A stretch of DNA of 64,000 nucleotides from Sediminitomix flava. Its GTDB lineage: Bacteria > Bacteroidota > Bacteroidia > Cytophagales > Flammeovirgaceae. Position numbers and translations under genes: made by a program. The DNA lies in the NCBI RefSeq assembly GCF_003149185.1, contig NZ_QGDO01000003.1, positions 764,379-828,378 of the forward strand, read 5' to 3'. Shown piece after piece: positions 27,310-37,442 of this stretch. The notes beneath the pieces were generated by a model. It had not been told where the DNA came from and did no database searches. It saw only the letters and a program-made list of their open reading frames with translations. Each line of letters begins with the position of its first letter. Position 1 is the first letter of the stretch.

Positions 27310-29523
27310 ATGTATCAAGAATCTATCCTGTATCCTTATTTAAGAGCTTTAATCGTAACATTTTCTTTTTCATTGTTTAGTGCATCAACAGCCGTGTCTT
27401 CATCAGTGAAAGAGTCGGACTTGATAAAGGAAAATGTTTTGTTTTATGTAGATGAAGGGAATGTACACGATTTCCAATCCATCAATTCTTTATTTGATGA
27501 GTTTAAATTTCTTTCCGATCACTCTTTTCCTGAAATAGGGGAGAATCAAATATGGATGAAATTTGATTTAAGGTCGAATGAAAAAGATAACTCTTATTTT
27601 ATAGAATTCCCTGATTGGGCTGAGGTTGAGTTATATGACCTAAGTGATAATGTGAAAATTGGAAATACAGGTGTTATGACATTACTGGAAGAACGCACAG
27701 TTGTTTCGGGGAATAAAAACCTAATTCCAATAGCGCTTTTTAAAGGAGTATCTGAAAATTATTTGGTAAGATTAAAAGCTAGCCATGAATATATGGTTAC
27801 TCCTACTGATTTGTCTTTTAAGACTTATCCTCAAGCAAAATTTAATGAAGAGAATTTATTAAGAAGAAACATATCATACTTCTTTCTCGGAGTATTTCTG
27901 ATTATGTTCTTCTATAATTTCTTTGTATTCATATCTACCAATGATAGGAGTTATGTTTATTATTTGATGATTGTAGGGATACTCTCTATTACATCTGTCT
28001 TTAATGATGGTTATTTACTTGAGATGCTCCCTCTTAATTCTGAATTGGTAAGAGATTTTGGTCAGATTGATGTAATACTTTCAAGTATGTTGGGAATCTC
28101 GATCTTATTGTTTGTTCGCAGATTTCACCAACTCACTACATTTGATCCTCTTTTCAATAGAATCACTCTTATCATTATTGCATCTCTTGTCCTTGTTACG
28201 CTACCAGACTTATTTGGGCAAGTAGCTTTATCTGCAAATCTAAGTTCTTTACTAGGTTTACTAACTTTTCTTTTTGTCTTAATCATTTCTATCAGGAGCT
28301 ACCTCAGAAAATATCCTTCTTCAGAATATTTCTTATTGGCTTATATTTTCTTCATTGCGGGTTTCATGACTTATTTGTTTAAATCAATTGGTCTTATTCC
28401 TTCCAGTTTATGGACTGATTTTTCAATGTTGATTGGCTCATCAATAGAAACGGTATTGTTCTCTTTCGCCTTGTCAAATCGAATTAATATACTGAAGAAA
28501 GAGAATGAAGAAAAACAAGAAGAAATCATCCAACATCTTCAAGTAAATTCTGATTTACAGACCAAAGTAAATAGAGAGCTTGAAGGAAAGGTGATGGAAA
28601 GAACAAAAGAGATTAAAGATCAGAACACAAAACTTCATAAGCAGCAAAAAGAACTAATCACACTGAATGAAGAAATTCGTCAACAAAATGAAGAAATAAG
28701 TGCTCAACGCGATATGGTACAGGAGAAATCAAAGCTTCTGGAAAATGCAATGCTTGATATCCAACGTAAGAACAATGATATCTTGTCGAGTATTAATTAT
28801 GCCAAGAAAATTCAGAATGCCATATTCCCAAGAAAAGAAGAGCTAGATCGTCATTTGAATGAACATTTTATTCTTTTCAAACCAAGAGATATTGTAAGTG
28901 GTGATTTTTATTGGTTCAAAGAGCATAATGAAAAATTAGCTTTAGCAGTTGTAGATTGTACAGGACATGGTGTACCTGGTGCATTTATGTCAATGATAGG
29001 AGACGTGTTACTCAACAATATCATTCTTCAAACTCAAAACCCTGAACGAATTCTATATGCTTTAGATCATGGAATAAGAAATGTATTGGGGCAAGATAAA
29101 GGTGGAGATCGAAATGATGGAATGGATTTGTCTATTTGTGTGATTGATAGAGCAGAGCAAACACTTACTTATTGTGGTGCAAACTCACCGCTTTTTATGG
29201 TGAAACAAGATGGTGAAGAACACCTCTTTACCCCAAATAAGTGTGCAATCGGAGGGCATAATAAGAAAGAGAAAATTTTCCAATCGAGGGTGATACCTCT
29301 AGAACAAGGTACTAATTATTATATGTATTCTGATGGATTCCAAGATCAATTTGGAGGGCCAGATAACAGAAAGTATATGTCTAAAAGGTTTAGAAAGACT
29401 TTGTTAGATGGAAGTGCATTTACGATGGAAACTCAAAGACAACTTCTGAATGAATCTTTTGAAAATTGGAAAGGAAAAGGAAAGCAAATAGATGATGTTT
29501 TAGTTTTTGGATTTAGAGTTTAA
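27310..29523 (+). CDS. 7TMR-DISM membrane sensor with a SpoIIE/PP2C phosphatase output
   Basis: I use the ATG at 27310, which opens a signal sequence, rather than the TTG at 27283. The 737-residue protein has an N-terminal periplasmic 7TMR-DISMED2-like beta domain (about 35-170), seven membrane helices (about 190-390), a long coiled coil (about 400-500) and a SpoIIE domain. The phosphatase is marked by KPRDIVSGDFYWF and VDCTGHGVPGAFMSMIG, which holds metal-binding Asp. Such proteins dephosphorylate anti-anti-sigma factors or related partners. No anti-sigma or STAS gene is adjacent. Confidence 0.9.
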   Translation: MYQESILYPYLRALIVTFSFSLFSASTAVSSSVKESDLIKENVLFYVDEGNVHDFQSINSLFDEFKFLSDHSFPEIGENQIWMKFDLRSNEKDNSYFIEFPDWAEVELYDLSDNVKIGNTGVMTLLEERTVVSGNKNLIPIALFKGVSENYLVRLKASHEYMVTPTDLSFKTYPQAKFNEENLLRRNISYFFLGVFLIMFFYNFFVFISTNDRSYVYYLMIVGILSITSVFNDGYLLEMLPLNSELVRDFGQIDVILSSMLGISILLFVRRFHQLTTFDPLFNRITLIIIASLVLVTLPDLFGQVALSANLSSLLGLLTFLFVLIISIRSYLRKYPSSEYFLLAYIFFIAGFMTYLFKSIGLIPSSLWTDFSMLIGSSIETVLFSFALSNRINILKKENEEKQEEIIQHLQVNSDLQTKVNRELEGKVMERTKEIKDQNTKLHKQQKELITLNEEIRQQNEEISAQRDMVQEKSKLLENAMLDIQRKNNDILSSINYAKKIQNAIFPRKEELDRHLNEHFILFKPRDIVSGDFYWFKEHNEKLALAVVDCTGHGVPGAFMSMIGDVLLNNIILQTQNPERILYALDHGIRNVLGQDKGGDRNDGMDLSICVIDRAEQTLTYCGANSPLFMVKQDGEEHLFTPNKCAIGGHNKKEKIFQSRVIPLEQGTNYYMYSDGFQDQFGGPDNRKYMSKRFRKTLLDGSAFTMETQRQLLNESFENWKGKGKQIDDVLVFGFRV

Positions 29524-29607
29524 TAATTTAAACAATATATGTTGCGGAATTTTGAAATATGAAAAGATAATATTGTAACTTTTCAAAAATTCAGAATTCT
29601 TACAATA

Positions 29608-32043
29608 ATGCAAACTGCTGAACTGCTTAAAAATCAAACTATCAAATTTATAGAAGTTGATAGTCGTAAAGTAATATCTCCATCGCAAACACTTTTTGTC
29701 GCATTAAGCGGACAAAAAACCGATGGACACCATTATATTTCTGAGTTATACAAACAAGGGTGTAGAAGTTTTCTTTGTCAGAAAGGGAAAGTTAATTTCG
29801 ATGCTTTTCCAGAAGCAGTCTTTTATGAAGTCGAAGATACTTTAGTTAGTTTTCAAGAGCTTATTCAAGATCATCGTCAGCGGTTCACTTATCCTGTAAT
29901 TGGAATAACGGGAAGTAATGGAAAAACCATTATTAAAGAGTGGTTATATACCTTATTAGAGGAAGATTTTAGAGTCGTAAAAAGTCCTAAAAGTTATAAT
30001 TCACAAATTGGAGTACCTCTTTCAGTTTGGCAAATGAAGCCAGTACATGAAATAGGTATTTTTGAAGCAGGAGTATCTAAAAAAGGAGAGATGCTTAATC
30101 TTCAAAAAATGATTCAACCCACCACAGGGATTTTTACAAACATTGGACAAGCTCATGGAGAGGGTTTTTCTTCTATGAAAGAAAAAGTTGAGGAAAAAGC
30201 CTCTCTATTTAAAGATAGTTCTTGTGTTATTTATTGTAAAGATCATCAGCTTGTCGATGACGTTCTGAATAATCAAATACATCTTTCTTGGAGTACAACA
30301 AACCCTACTGCAGATTTTTATTTTGAGCTGGAGTCTAAATCAGAGTCTGGAACAACTTTTTATTATAGTGAGGACGATATAAAGTTAAGTTTTCCATTTG
30401 CAGATCAAGCATCTCTTGAAAATGCATTTCATTGTGTCATTACATTAAAACATTTAGGCTACAAATGGGAGGTTATTCAACAAAAACTACCTCTATTGAA
30501 AGGAATCCCTATGCGTTTTTCTCTTAAAGAAGGGAGAAATAATTGTCTTGTAGTTGATGATACATATAACAATGATTTGGCAGGGCTCTCAATGGCAATA
30601 GACTTTTTGCATACACATTCTGCTGGTAAGATAAAGGCTGTAGTTTTTTCAGATTTTTTGGAACATCAAATTCCATCTAAAGAACTTTACTTGAACTTCA
30701 CATCCCTTCTAAAACAGAAAGGAGTAGAACGAGTGGTAGGAATTGGTGATATGACTTTTAAAAATCAGTCTTTCTTTACAGACTTTGAATCCCAGTTTTT
30801 CCCAACTACCGAAGACTTTTTGTTGAAACTTTCTAAAAGTACAGTATTTAAAGATGAAGCAATACTTGTAAAAGGCGGTAGAAGTTTTGCCTTTGAGAAG
30901 GTTGTCAAGTTTTTGGAACAAAGAGTTCATGGGACTAGCCTCGAAATAAATATGGAAGCCATCGCTCATAATCTGATGGTATATAGGAGTCTATTAAAGC
31001 CAAGTACCAAAATTATGGTTATGGTAAAAGCTCTTTCGTATGGAAGTGGAAGCCATGAAGTAGCGAGTCTTTTACAGTATCACCTAGTTGATTATTTGGG
31101 TGTGGCATACACAGATGAAGGTGTTCACCTGAGAGAAAACGGAATAAGAACACCAATTATGGTTCTAAATCCTTCTTCAGCATCTTTTGATAAAATGCTG
31201 AAATATCAACTTGAACCAGAAATCCCAAGTTTCTATTGGTTTGATCAGCTTATTAGTTTTATAGAATCAAATTATTCTGAAATAGAATCTTATCTTCCAT
31301 TTAAAATTCAGTTGAATTTTGATACAGGTATGAGGAGGTTAGGTTTTGAAAAAAGTGAATTACCTAAGCTGATCGAAAAACTAAATAAATATGAAAAATG
31401 GATTGAAGTAACATCAGCCTTTACTCATTTGGCCGGTGCAGATGAAGCCTTACACGAAGAGTTTACTCTAAATCAAATTACTACTTTTAAAGAAATGGCT
31501 AATGATTTGGAGGGTAGTTTAGGATATACCGTAATTAAACATGCACTTAATTCGGCAGGAATTGGGCGTTATACTGAACATCAATTAGATATGGTACGAC
31601 TTGGTATTGGTCTTTACGGTGTAGATGTGAATGGTTTCAATCAAGAAAGACTTAGACCTGTGAGTCGTTTAGTTACTTCTATATCTCAAATTAAACATAT
31701 CAAAAAAGGTGAAACTGTAGGTTATGGGCGTAAAGGAATTGCTCATCAAGACATGCAAATAGCAACTATTGATATTGGTTATGCCGATGGTTTCGACCGA
31801 AGATTTAGCGGTGGAGTAGGTCAAGTAAAAGTGGCAGATACTATAGTGCCAATAATCGGAAATGTCTGTATGGATATGTCCATGATTGATGTGACAGATT
31901 TGAATGTTCAAGTAGGTGATGAGGTCGTGATTTTTGGGAACGATCCTCATATCATTGATCTAGCAAAATCTATAGGAACAATACCGTATGAAATTCTTAC
32001 CAATGTTTCACAACGCGTAAAGAGAGTTTATCACTCTGAATAA
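29608..32043 (+). CDS. murF-alr: Bifunctional UDP-MurNAc-tripeptide:D-Ala-D-Ala ligase / alanine racemase
   Basis: The 811-residue fusion has residues 1-440 as MurF, with the ATP loop GITGSNGKT (99-107) and the central Mur ligase region (GIFTNIGQAHGEGF). Residues about 445-811 are a PLP-dependent alanine racemase: Lys474 in MVMVKALSYGSG holds PLP, Tyr706 in VGYGRKG is the second catalytic base, and IDIGYADGFDR and GNVCMDMSMIDVT are family signatures. The fusion makes D-Ala and adds D-Ala-D-Ala to the peptidoglycan precursor in the cytoplasm. It is a known arrangement in Bacteroidota. A perfect terminator follows. Confidence 0.95.
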   Translation: MQTAELLKNQTIKFIEVDSRKVISPSQTLFVALSGQKTDGHHYISELYKQGCRSFLCQKGKVNFDAFPEAVFYEVEDTLVSFQELIQDHRQRFTYPVIGITGSNGKTIIKEWLYTLLEEDFRVVKSPKSYNSQIGVPLSVWQMKPVHEIGIFEAGVSKKGEMLNLQKMIQPTTGIFTNIGQAHGEGFSSMKEKVEEKASLFKDSSCVIYCKDHQLVDDVLNNQIHLSWSTTNPTADFYFELESKSESGTTFYYSEDDIKLSFPFADQASLENAFHCVITLKHLGYKWEVIQQKLPLLKGIPMRFSLKEGRNNCLVVDDTYNNDLAGLSMAIDFLHTHSAGKIKAVVFSDFLEHQIPSKELYLNFTSLLKQKGVERVVGIGDMTFKNQSFFTDFESQFFPTTEDFLLKLSKSTVFKDEAILVKGGRSFAFEKVVKFLEQRVHGTSLEINMEAIAHNLMVYRSLLKPSTKIMVMVKALSYGSGSHEVASLLQYHLVDYLGVAYTDEGVHLRENGIRTPIMVLNPSSASFDKMLKYQLEPEIPSFYWFDQLISFIESNYSEIESYLPFKIQLNFDTGMRRLGFEKSELPKLIEKLNKYEKWIEVTSAFTHLAGADEALHEEFTLNQITTFKEMANDLEGSLGYTVIKHALNSAGIGRYTEHQLDMVRLGIGLYGVDVNGFNQERLRPVSRLVTSISQIKHIKKGETVGYGRKGIAHQDMQIATIDIGYADGFDRRFSGGVGQVKVADTIVPIIGNVCMDMSMIDVTDLNVQVGDEVVIFGNDPHIIDLAKSIGTIPYEILTNVSQRVKRVYHSE

Positions 32044-32047
32044 AAAA

Positions 32048-32080
32048 AGAGATTACCTTAACTAAGGTAATCTCTTTTTT
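32048..32080. terminator. Bidirectional terminator between murF-alr and the Ig-repeat gene
   Basis: AGAGATTACCTTA (32048-32060) pairs perfectly with TAAGGTAATCTCT (32063-32075), with A residues on the left and T residues on the right. Confidence 0.9.
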
Positions 32081-32100
32081 TATGAGTTTAAATCGTTAAA

Positions 32101-33297
32101 TTATCTGATCCCCATTCCTCTAACAAGCTTGATACTCGCTCTGATTGGAGATGAAATATTTCCAGCTTTATCTTTTACTTTTACATAAATATAGCGCATT
32201 CCATCTTCCTCACCGCTTAGTTGCCATTCATGTCTGTCATGAAGTCTTCTCCAATGTGCTTGTTGGAAAGACGGAGTATTACTAATCATTATGTATTCAA
32301 CATCTGTTTCGGTATTGATTTCTAAAGTGACCATTTTATTGATGTGAGTTGTTTGATTAGCTCCCCCATCAATCAATACATTAATGTATTGTGGTGCTTT
32401 GGTGTCTACAATGATATTATCAGAACAAATTGTAGATTCATTTCCTGCTTCATCTTTGAATTTTACAAATACAGTTTTTTCACCATCTTCACCTTTCAGT
32501 TGAAAATCCATAGATGTTCTGTATGGCAACCACTCAGCATCGCTAAAATTCTCATCTGTAGAAACCATAACATAGTCCGCTTGACGAGCAGATAGTTGTA
32601 AGTCCACGAATTTATTTTGCTGAAGCGTATATAATTCTCCATTATTGATTTGAACATGACAGTCAAATGGTGCTTTTCTATCTACATAAATCTCATCAGA
32701 AGAAATTTGAGAGACATTTCCCGCTGCATCTCTAGATTTTACATAAATCTTTCTGACTCCATCATTTCCGTCTTCAAGTTGCCAGTCAAGATAGTCATCT
32801 TTGATCGCTCTCCACTTTACCCCATGAAAAGAAGGTGTGTTACTTAACATGAAATACTTACCACCAGGGCAAGAAATAATTACTCCTATTTCAAGGCTTT
32901 GCTTACCATTAATATATTTAGAATCAGTATCAAATTCTACAGTAGGAGTTTCGGGTTTAGTAGTATCCAAAGTTACAGACCCAGAGTAAATAGGAGATAC
33001 GTTTTTATCGATATCAGCAATTTGAACATATACCGTTTTTAGACCGTCACCTTTAGTTATTGTCCAAACAAATTCGTTTGTATAACCTACCCAATGACTA
33101 TCTCGCATATCTTCATAATTAGATGCTCTAATCTTCTTCGGGATAAGGTTTTTAGGGGTTTTTACATATATTTTAATGTCTTCTGATCTTGTATATCGTC
33201 CTTCGCCTACTCTTATTCTAGTACCCTCAAAAGCTGTTTGGGCAAATAGGGCTCCATGAATGAGAAAAAGTATCGTTGTTAAGATAGCCGATTTCAT
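32101..33297 (-). CDS. Secreted protein with four Ig-like/'SNTPSF-W-KDKAGN' repeats
   Basis: The 398-residue protein begins with a signal peptide (cleavage near HGALFAQT). Four repeats of about 85-90 residues follow, each with a segment like ISNTPSF....W, a charged [DE]G linker, a strand IYVKVKDKAGN-S and a connector V D x x A P. The four strand motifs are VYVQIADIDKNVS, IYVKSRDAAGNVS, VFVKFKDEAGNES and IYVKVKDKAGNIS. This is the pattern of bacterial Ig-like 'triple tyrosine/big' surface modules. No catalytic domain or T9SS tail is visible. It is divergent from a SPOR protein gene; its role is unknown, perhaps adhesive or structural. Confidence 0.75.
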   Translation of the reverse strand: MKSAILTTILFLIHGALFAQTAFEGTRIRVGEGRYTRSEDIKIYVKTPKNLIPKKIRASNYEDMRDSHWVGYTNEFVWTITKGDGLKTVYVQIADIDKNVSPIYSGSVTLDTTKPETPTVEFDTDSKYINGKQSLEIGVIISCPGGKYFMLSNTPSFHGVKWRAIKDDYLDWQLEDGNDGVRKIYVKSRDAAGNVSQISSDEIYVDRKAPFDCHVQINNGELYTLQQNKFVDLQLSARQADYVMVSTDENFSDAEWLPYRTSMDFQLKGEDGEKTVFVKFKDEAGNESTICSDNIIVDTKAPQYINVLIDGGANQTTHINKMVTLEINTETDVEYIMISNTPSFQQAHWRRLHDRHEWQLSGEEDGMRYIYVKVKDKAGNISSPIRASIKLVRGMGIR

Positions 33298-33485
33298 ATT
33301 TGGTTTTAGTTTTAGTAAAAAGATGGCACTATTTTAGCCTAGTTCCCACAAAAATAATGATCTCATCTAAAATTTTATCACTATTATAATATTTACTTAC
33401 TCAATATATTAAATGTTTTAACGTTTAATCTATTGTAAATATTCTGAAATATTCTCCATTTTTACTGAGATTGATAGGAAAGATT

Positions 33486-33493
33486 TATATTTG
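33486..33493 (+). promoter_or_regulatory. TAnnTTTG -7 element for the SPOR protein gene
   Basis: TATATTTG lies 37 bases before the start codon at 33530, as expected for a Bacteroidota promoter; no clear -33 TTTG element is seen. Confidence 0.45.
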
Positions 33494-33529
33494 GGACTTG
33501 ATTTTACATTACAGCTTAGTTAGAAAACC

Positions 33530-34636
33530 ATGAGAATACTTAAGATTGTATTCATTGCATTATTAATTAAACTATCTTTTTTGACTGTTGTTGCACAAGA
33601 GATTCAATCTGGAATGTCTTATACAATGGCGAAGCTTTCTCAGGAACCTGTGAAGGTTATAGGCGAAGTGTGGCCTGAGAATTCAAGAGAAGTTGGTGAT
33701 ACTACTTTTACTATTTATTCTGGAGCATCTGTTGATTTTAAAACATATTTTGTCAACGGAATGCAATATGATAATATCTTCAATCCGAACCCAACAGGGA
33801 TGTACATCAATGGAAAGGAATTCCTTTTCTATTGTAGTATGGAGAAATCTATCCGACTAAACTATAACAATATCTTGGAAGCAAAGGAATTTGAATTCCT
33901 TGGTAAAAGATATTTGATGGTAGTAAGTTTTCGTGAAGATTGTTTGGGAGATAACTGTAGATATCGTTGTTATAATTTGTTTGATATCAGTAATGAAAGA
34001 AGAGTGTTTCAAACTTCTTTCTCTAGTGTGTTTCAAGGAATTGATTCATTTGGAGAATTTAATAACGATGGTAAGTTAGATTTTCTAAGGGTTGCATTAA
34101 AGCCTTCACAAGATGCTGTTGAAGGTTCAGATATAGATCATTACCTGATAACAGCTTATACTGCTGGGAAATCATCTCCAAAACAGTTGACAGACCAAGG
34201 CCATTCTTACTATCTATATGTGAATGGTGACTATGAAGTCTATGATTTTATGATCAACCAAGCTTATTGGTTCTTCGAAGTTCGAGACAGTAAGGGAGAA
34301 ATTGCAAAACCGACAAAGTATTTTGCTGAATATATTTCCTTTGATCCATTGTATCAATATCTATATAATCCCGACGGAGTGCGTATAGAGAAAAATAATT
34401 GGTCAATTAAGCTGGTTAGTTTAGGAGACTTAGAGGCCGCTCAAGAATATTGTAGAGAAATTCAAGAAAAAGAATTTGAAGATGTCTACATTATGATTGA
34501 CCAATATAGTGGTGACATAACGTTTCAAGTATTCGTAGGTAACTTCATTTCTAAAGATGGTGCTGAACGAGAAGCTGGAAAATTAACAACCGCAGGCATC
34601 GATGGTGATTTATTTGACCTGAGGCGTAAATATTAA
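33530..34636 (+). CDS. Exported protein with a C-terminal SPOR-like domain
   Basis: The 368-residue protein has a signal peptide (MRILKIVFIALLIKLSFL, cleavage near VVAQE). The central region (about 60-270) is a beta-rich domain I do not recognise; it contains SFGEFNNDGKLDFLRV, which resembles a VCBS/FG-GAP calcium-binding loop. The last 80 residues (WSIKLVSLGDLEAAQEYCRE ... FQVFVGNFISKDGAEREAGK) match the SPOR fold, which binds denuded septal peptidoglycan. It is 95 bases from the next TPR gene and separated from it by a terminator. Confidence 0.7.
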   Translation: MRILKIVFIALLIKLSFLTVVAQEIQSGMSYTMAKLSQEPVKVIGEVWPENSREVGDTTFTIYSGASVDFKTYFVNGMQYDNIFNPNPTGMYINGKEFLFYCSMEKSIRLNYNNILEAKEFEFLGKRYLMVVSFREDCLGDNCRYRCYNLFDISNERRVFQTSFSSVFQGIDSFGEFNNDGKLDFLRVALKPSQDAVEGSDIDHYLITAYTAGKSSPKQLTDQGHSYYLYVNGDYEVYDFMINQAYWFFEVRDSKGEIAKPTKYFAEYISFDPLYQYLYNPDGVRIEKNNWSIKLVSLGDLEAAQEYCREIQEKEFEDVYIMIDQYSGDITFQVFVGNFISKDGAEREAGKLTTAGIDGDLFDLRRKY

Positions 34637-34652
34637 TTCAATAAACTTTCTT

Positions 34653-34698
34653 GATTCTTCTTATTATAAAGACTTATAGTAAGAAGAATCTTATTTTT
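34653..34698 (+). terminator. Terminator after the SPOR protein gene
   Basis: GATTCTTCTTA (34653-34663) pairs perfectly with TAAGAAGAATC (34680-34690), followed by TTATTTTTT. Confidence 0.8.
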
Positions 34699-34731
34699 TA
34701 AATCATTTGGTATACTAAGATTGAAATACTA

Positions 34732-36060
34732 ATGAGAAAATTTCTTATTTCAACACTACTTTTATTAACGATTCATCTTTCATATGCTCAAACTACAATT
34801 GAGCGCTTTCTTTACCTCTCAGATTCTTTAGTAGCTGAAGGAGGATTAGAGCAAGCTTTGATTATGCTTGATCAAGCAGAACGTCAAGATGCTAAAAACC
34901 CTGAGGTAGATTATAAGCGAGCAGGGATTTATCTTACTAAAAATAAAAAAGAAGAGGCAATAGCCCTCTTTGAAAAGTCATTGACTAAAGATCCCTTATT
35001 CTCTCCATCATATGAGCAACTAGCAAATATTTATATTGGAGAAGAAAAGAATGCAGAAGCTATTCTTGTATATGAAAAGGCTTTAAATAACTTTAGTGAT
35101 CCCGCAGAGAAATTATTGTTTCAGCTTCAGATAATTGAATTGTATATCTCAGAAGCTAGGTTACAAGAAGCTTTTGCTCACGTGAAGGAAGTAAAAGCAA
35201 TAATGGGAGAGTCTTTTGATATAAATTATTATGAAGCTAGATATTACAATCATATGGGAGATTATGATTTGGCGGAAGAAAAAATGCTAGCAATCATAAA
35301 TGAAATTGATCCATCTCCAGGAAATGAAAAGTTTTTCTATGAACTAGCTTTTGCTCAACTTCATCTTGGAAAGTATAATGAGATGAAGCAATACTTGAAA
35401 GTAGCCAACACTCCTGAGTTTGCTTATAATCTTGAAATGTTTAGGCCTGAGTATTATTTCAATATGGCTAATGCATACTTTACAATTATGGATTATGAAG
35501 CTTGTGAGGAGAGTATTAATAAGTGTTTGGGTATAAATCCTAAGTTTACTCAAGCTTATGAGTTAAAGAAGAAACTTTTAGGAATCAGAGCGAATAAAAG
35601 CACTGTAATTGAAGTTAAGACGAAGCAATTAGAAACAATTTCAGAACCTCAACGCAAAACAGCTGCTCTAATGGATTTAGCTTTAATGAATTATAAAGCT
35701 AAAGAATATGAAATGGCACTGATGCATATTAATGAATTACTTTCTATTCCGATTAATATTAGAAATGTAAAAGCTTATTACTTGAAAGCAATTTGTGAGT
35801 TTAAATATTCTGATGAGGAAATGGGAGAGGCTTACGATATTTTAACTAAGCTGATATATAACCCTAAGACTCCAGCAATACAGAAGACACGTTTTGCATT
35901 GATTGTTGGACGAACACTAAATAAAGGAAAGTACTTTAAAGAATCTGCTGAATTCTTGAGAATGGCAAATATTGGAGAGTTCAAAGAAATAGCAGCTTAT
36001 GAATACGAGGAGATGCTTAAACATAAAGCAATTGTCGAATTTGAGAGCATGAAAAAATAA
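34732..36060 (+). CDS. Exported TPR protein
   Basis: The 442-residue protein has a signal peptide ending near LSYAQT. TPR repeats run almost end to end: repeat pairs near 40-110 (EEAIALFEKSLTKDPLF), 150-190, 230-290 (MDYEACEESINKCLGINPKF) and 310-345. It has no lipobox, membrane helix or T9SS tail, so it is probably periplasmic. Such proteins act as scaffolds. No partner can be named beyond the neighbouring SPOR protein. Confidence 0.75.
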   Translation: MRKFLISTLLLLTIHLSYAQTTIERFLYLSDSLVAEGGLEQALIMLDQAERQDAKNPEVDYKRAGIYLTKNKKEEAIALFEKSLTKDPLFSPSYEQLANIYIGEEKNAEAILVYEKALNNFSDPAEKLLFQLQIIELYISEARLQEAFAHVKEVKAIMGESFDINYYEARYYNHMGDYDLAEEKMLAIINEIDPSPGNEKFFYELAFAQLHLGKYNEMKQYLKVANTPEFAYNLEMFRPEYYFNMANAYFTIMDYEACEESINKCLGINPKFTQAYELKKKLLGIRANKSTVIEVKTKQLETISEPQRKTAALMDLALMNYKAKEYEMALMHINELLSIPINIRNVKAYYLKAICEFKYSDEEMGEAYDILTKLIYNPKTPAIQKTRFALIVGRTLNKGKYFKESAEFLRMANIGEFKEIAAYEYEEMLKHKAIVEFESMKK

Positions 36061-36068
36061 TCAAAATT

Positions 36069-36097
36069 AAAGGGATCTAAATTTAGATCCCTTTTTT
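36069..36097. terminator. Bidirectional terminator between the TPR and acyl-CoA dehydrogenase genes
   Basis: AAAGGGATCTA (36069-36079) pairs perfectly with TAGATCCCTTT (36084-36094), followed by more T residues. Confidence 0.85.
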
Positions 36098-36117
36098 ATT
36101 TTTATCAGAATTAATTA

Positions 36118-37260
36118 CTAGTCTTTAAGAAGTCCTCTTGAAATTACTATTTTTTGAATTTCTGATGTTCCTTCATAAATCTGAGTGATTTTTGCATCTC
36201 TCATCAAACGTTCTACATGGTATTCTTTTACGTATCCATAACCACCATGAATTTGAACGGCTTCGGTAGTTACTTCCATCGCTACTTCAGAAGCATAAAG
36301 TTTTGCCATTGCTGATGCATGAGAATAATCTTTGCCTTGATCCTTCAACCATGCAGCTTTATAAACTAACATTCTAGCAGCTTCAATTTTAGTCTCCATA
36401 TCAGCAAGCTTGAATGCAATAGCTTGATGTTCGCAGATTGCTTTCCCAAAAGTTTTTCTTTCTTTAGAATATTTTACTGCAAACTCTAAAGCACCAGCTG
36501 CAATACCTAGAGCTTGAGCAGCAATCCCAATTCTACCTCCATTTAGTGTTCCCATAGCAAACTTGAACCCGAAACCATCTTCTCCAACGCGGTTTGCTTT
36601 AGGTACTTTTACATCTGTAAAACTCAAGGCATGTGTATCAGAAGCTCTAATACCCATTTTGTCTTCTTTTTTTCCGACTACAAAGCCTTCCATTCCACGC
36701 TCAACGATCAAACAGTTGATTCCTCTATGTCCTTTTGAACGGTCTGTTTGAGCAATAACAAGGTAAACACTTGCAGAACTACCATTTGTAATCCAGTTTT
36801 TATTACCATTCAATAAGTAATAATCTCCCATGTCAATGGCCTCTGTGTGTTGCGATGTTGCATCACTACCGGCTTCTGGTTCTGAAAGACAGAATGCACC
36901 AATTTGTTCTCCTGTAGCTAGTTTTGTGAGATATTTCTGTTTTTGTTCTTCAGAGCCATACTTTTCAAGGCCCCAAGCTACCAAAGAGTTATTTACAGAC
37001 ATGAGAACAGAGGATGACGCATCTACTTTAGAGATTTCCTCCATTGCTAGTACGTATGATAGTGTATCCATTCCACTTCCGTTGTAGTCTGGAGAAATCA
37101 TCATACCTAAAAATCCTAATTCACCCATTTTCTGGATTAAGGCAGGGTTATTTTGTTGAGCATTATCTCGTTCAATGATTCCTGGCAATAAGTCATTTTG
37201 AGCAAAGTCACGAGCAGCTTCTTGAACAGCTAAGTGTTCTTCAGTCAGTTGAAAGTTCAT
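36118..37260 (-). CDS. Acyl-CoA dehydrogenase (short-chain/butyryl type)
   Basis: The 380-residue FAD flavoprotein oxidises acyl-CoA to trans-2-enoyl-CoA. Signatures are CLSEPEAGSDA (FAD/substrate domain), the C-terminal FGKAICEHQAIAFKLADM, and QIYEGTSEIQK with the catalytic Glu position of short-chain enzymes. The length is exactly that of the family. It is monocistronic here, with no ETF or thiolase genes nearby. Its role is fatty or branched-chain acid breakdown. Confidence 0.93.
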   Translation of the reverse strand: MNFQLTEEHLAVQEAARDFAQNDLLPGIIERDNAQQNNPALIQKMGELGFLGMMISPDYNGSGMDTLSYVLAMEEISKVDASSSVLMSVNNSLVAWGLEKYGSEEQKQKYLTKLATGEQIGAFCLSEPEAGSDATSQHTEAIDMGDYYLLNGNKNWITNGSSASVYLVIAQTDRSKGHRGINCLIVERGMEGFVVGKKEDKMGIRASDTHALSFTDVKVPKANRVGEDGFGFKFAMGTLNGGRIGIAAQALGIAAGALEFAVKYSKERKTFGKAICEHQAIAFKLADMETKIEAARMLVYKAAWLKDQGKDYSHASAMAKLYASEVAMEVTTEAVQIHGGYGYVKEYHVERLMRDAKITQIYEGTSEIQKIVISRGLLKD

Positions 37261-37442
37261 AGTGCAAAAATTTAGTGTTGTTTTTGGTAATCATATTGTG
37301 TTTGATTTATACGTAAAGTATAAATCTGTGTTTTTATCAATTATAGCTCACAAACGGAGTCTTTATACTAAAAATAGGTATAATAAAATCTAAAAAACAT
37401 ATAAATGTAATAATTACATTTGTATATAAAAAGAACTAAGTC

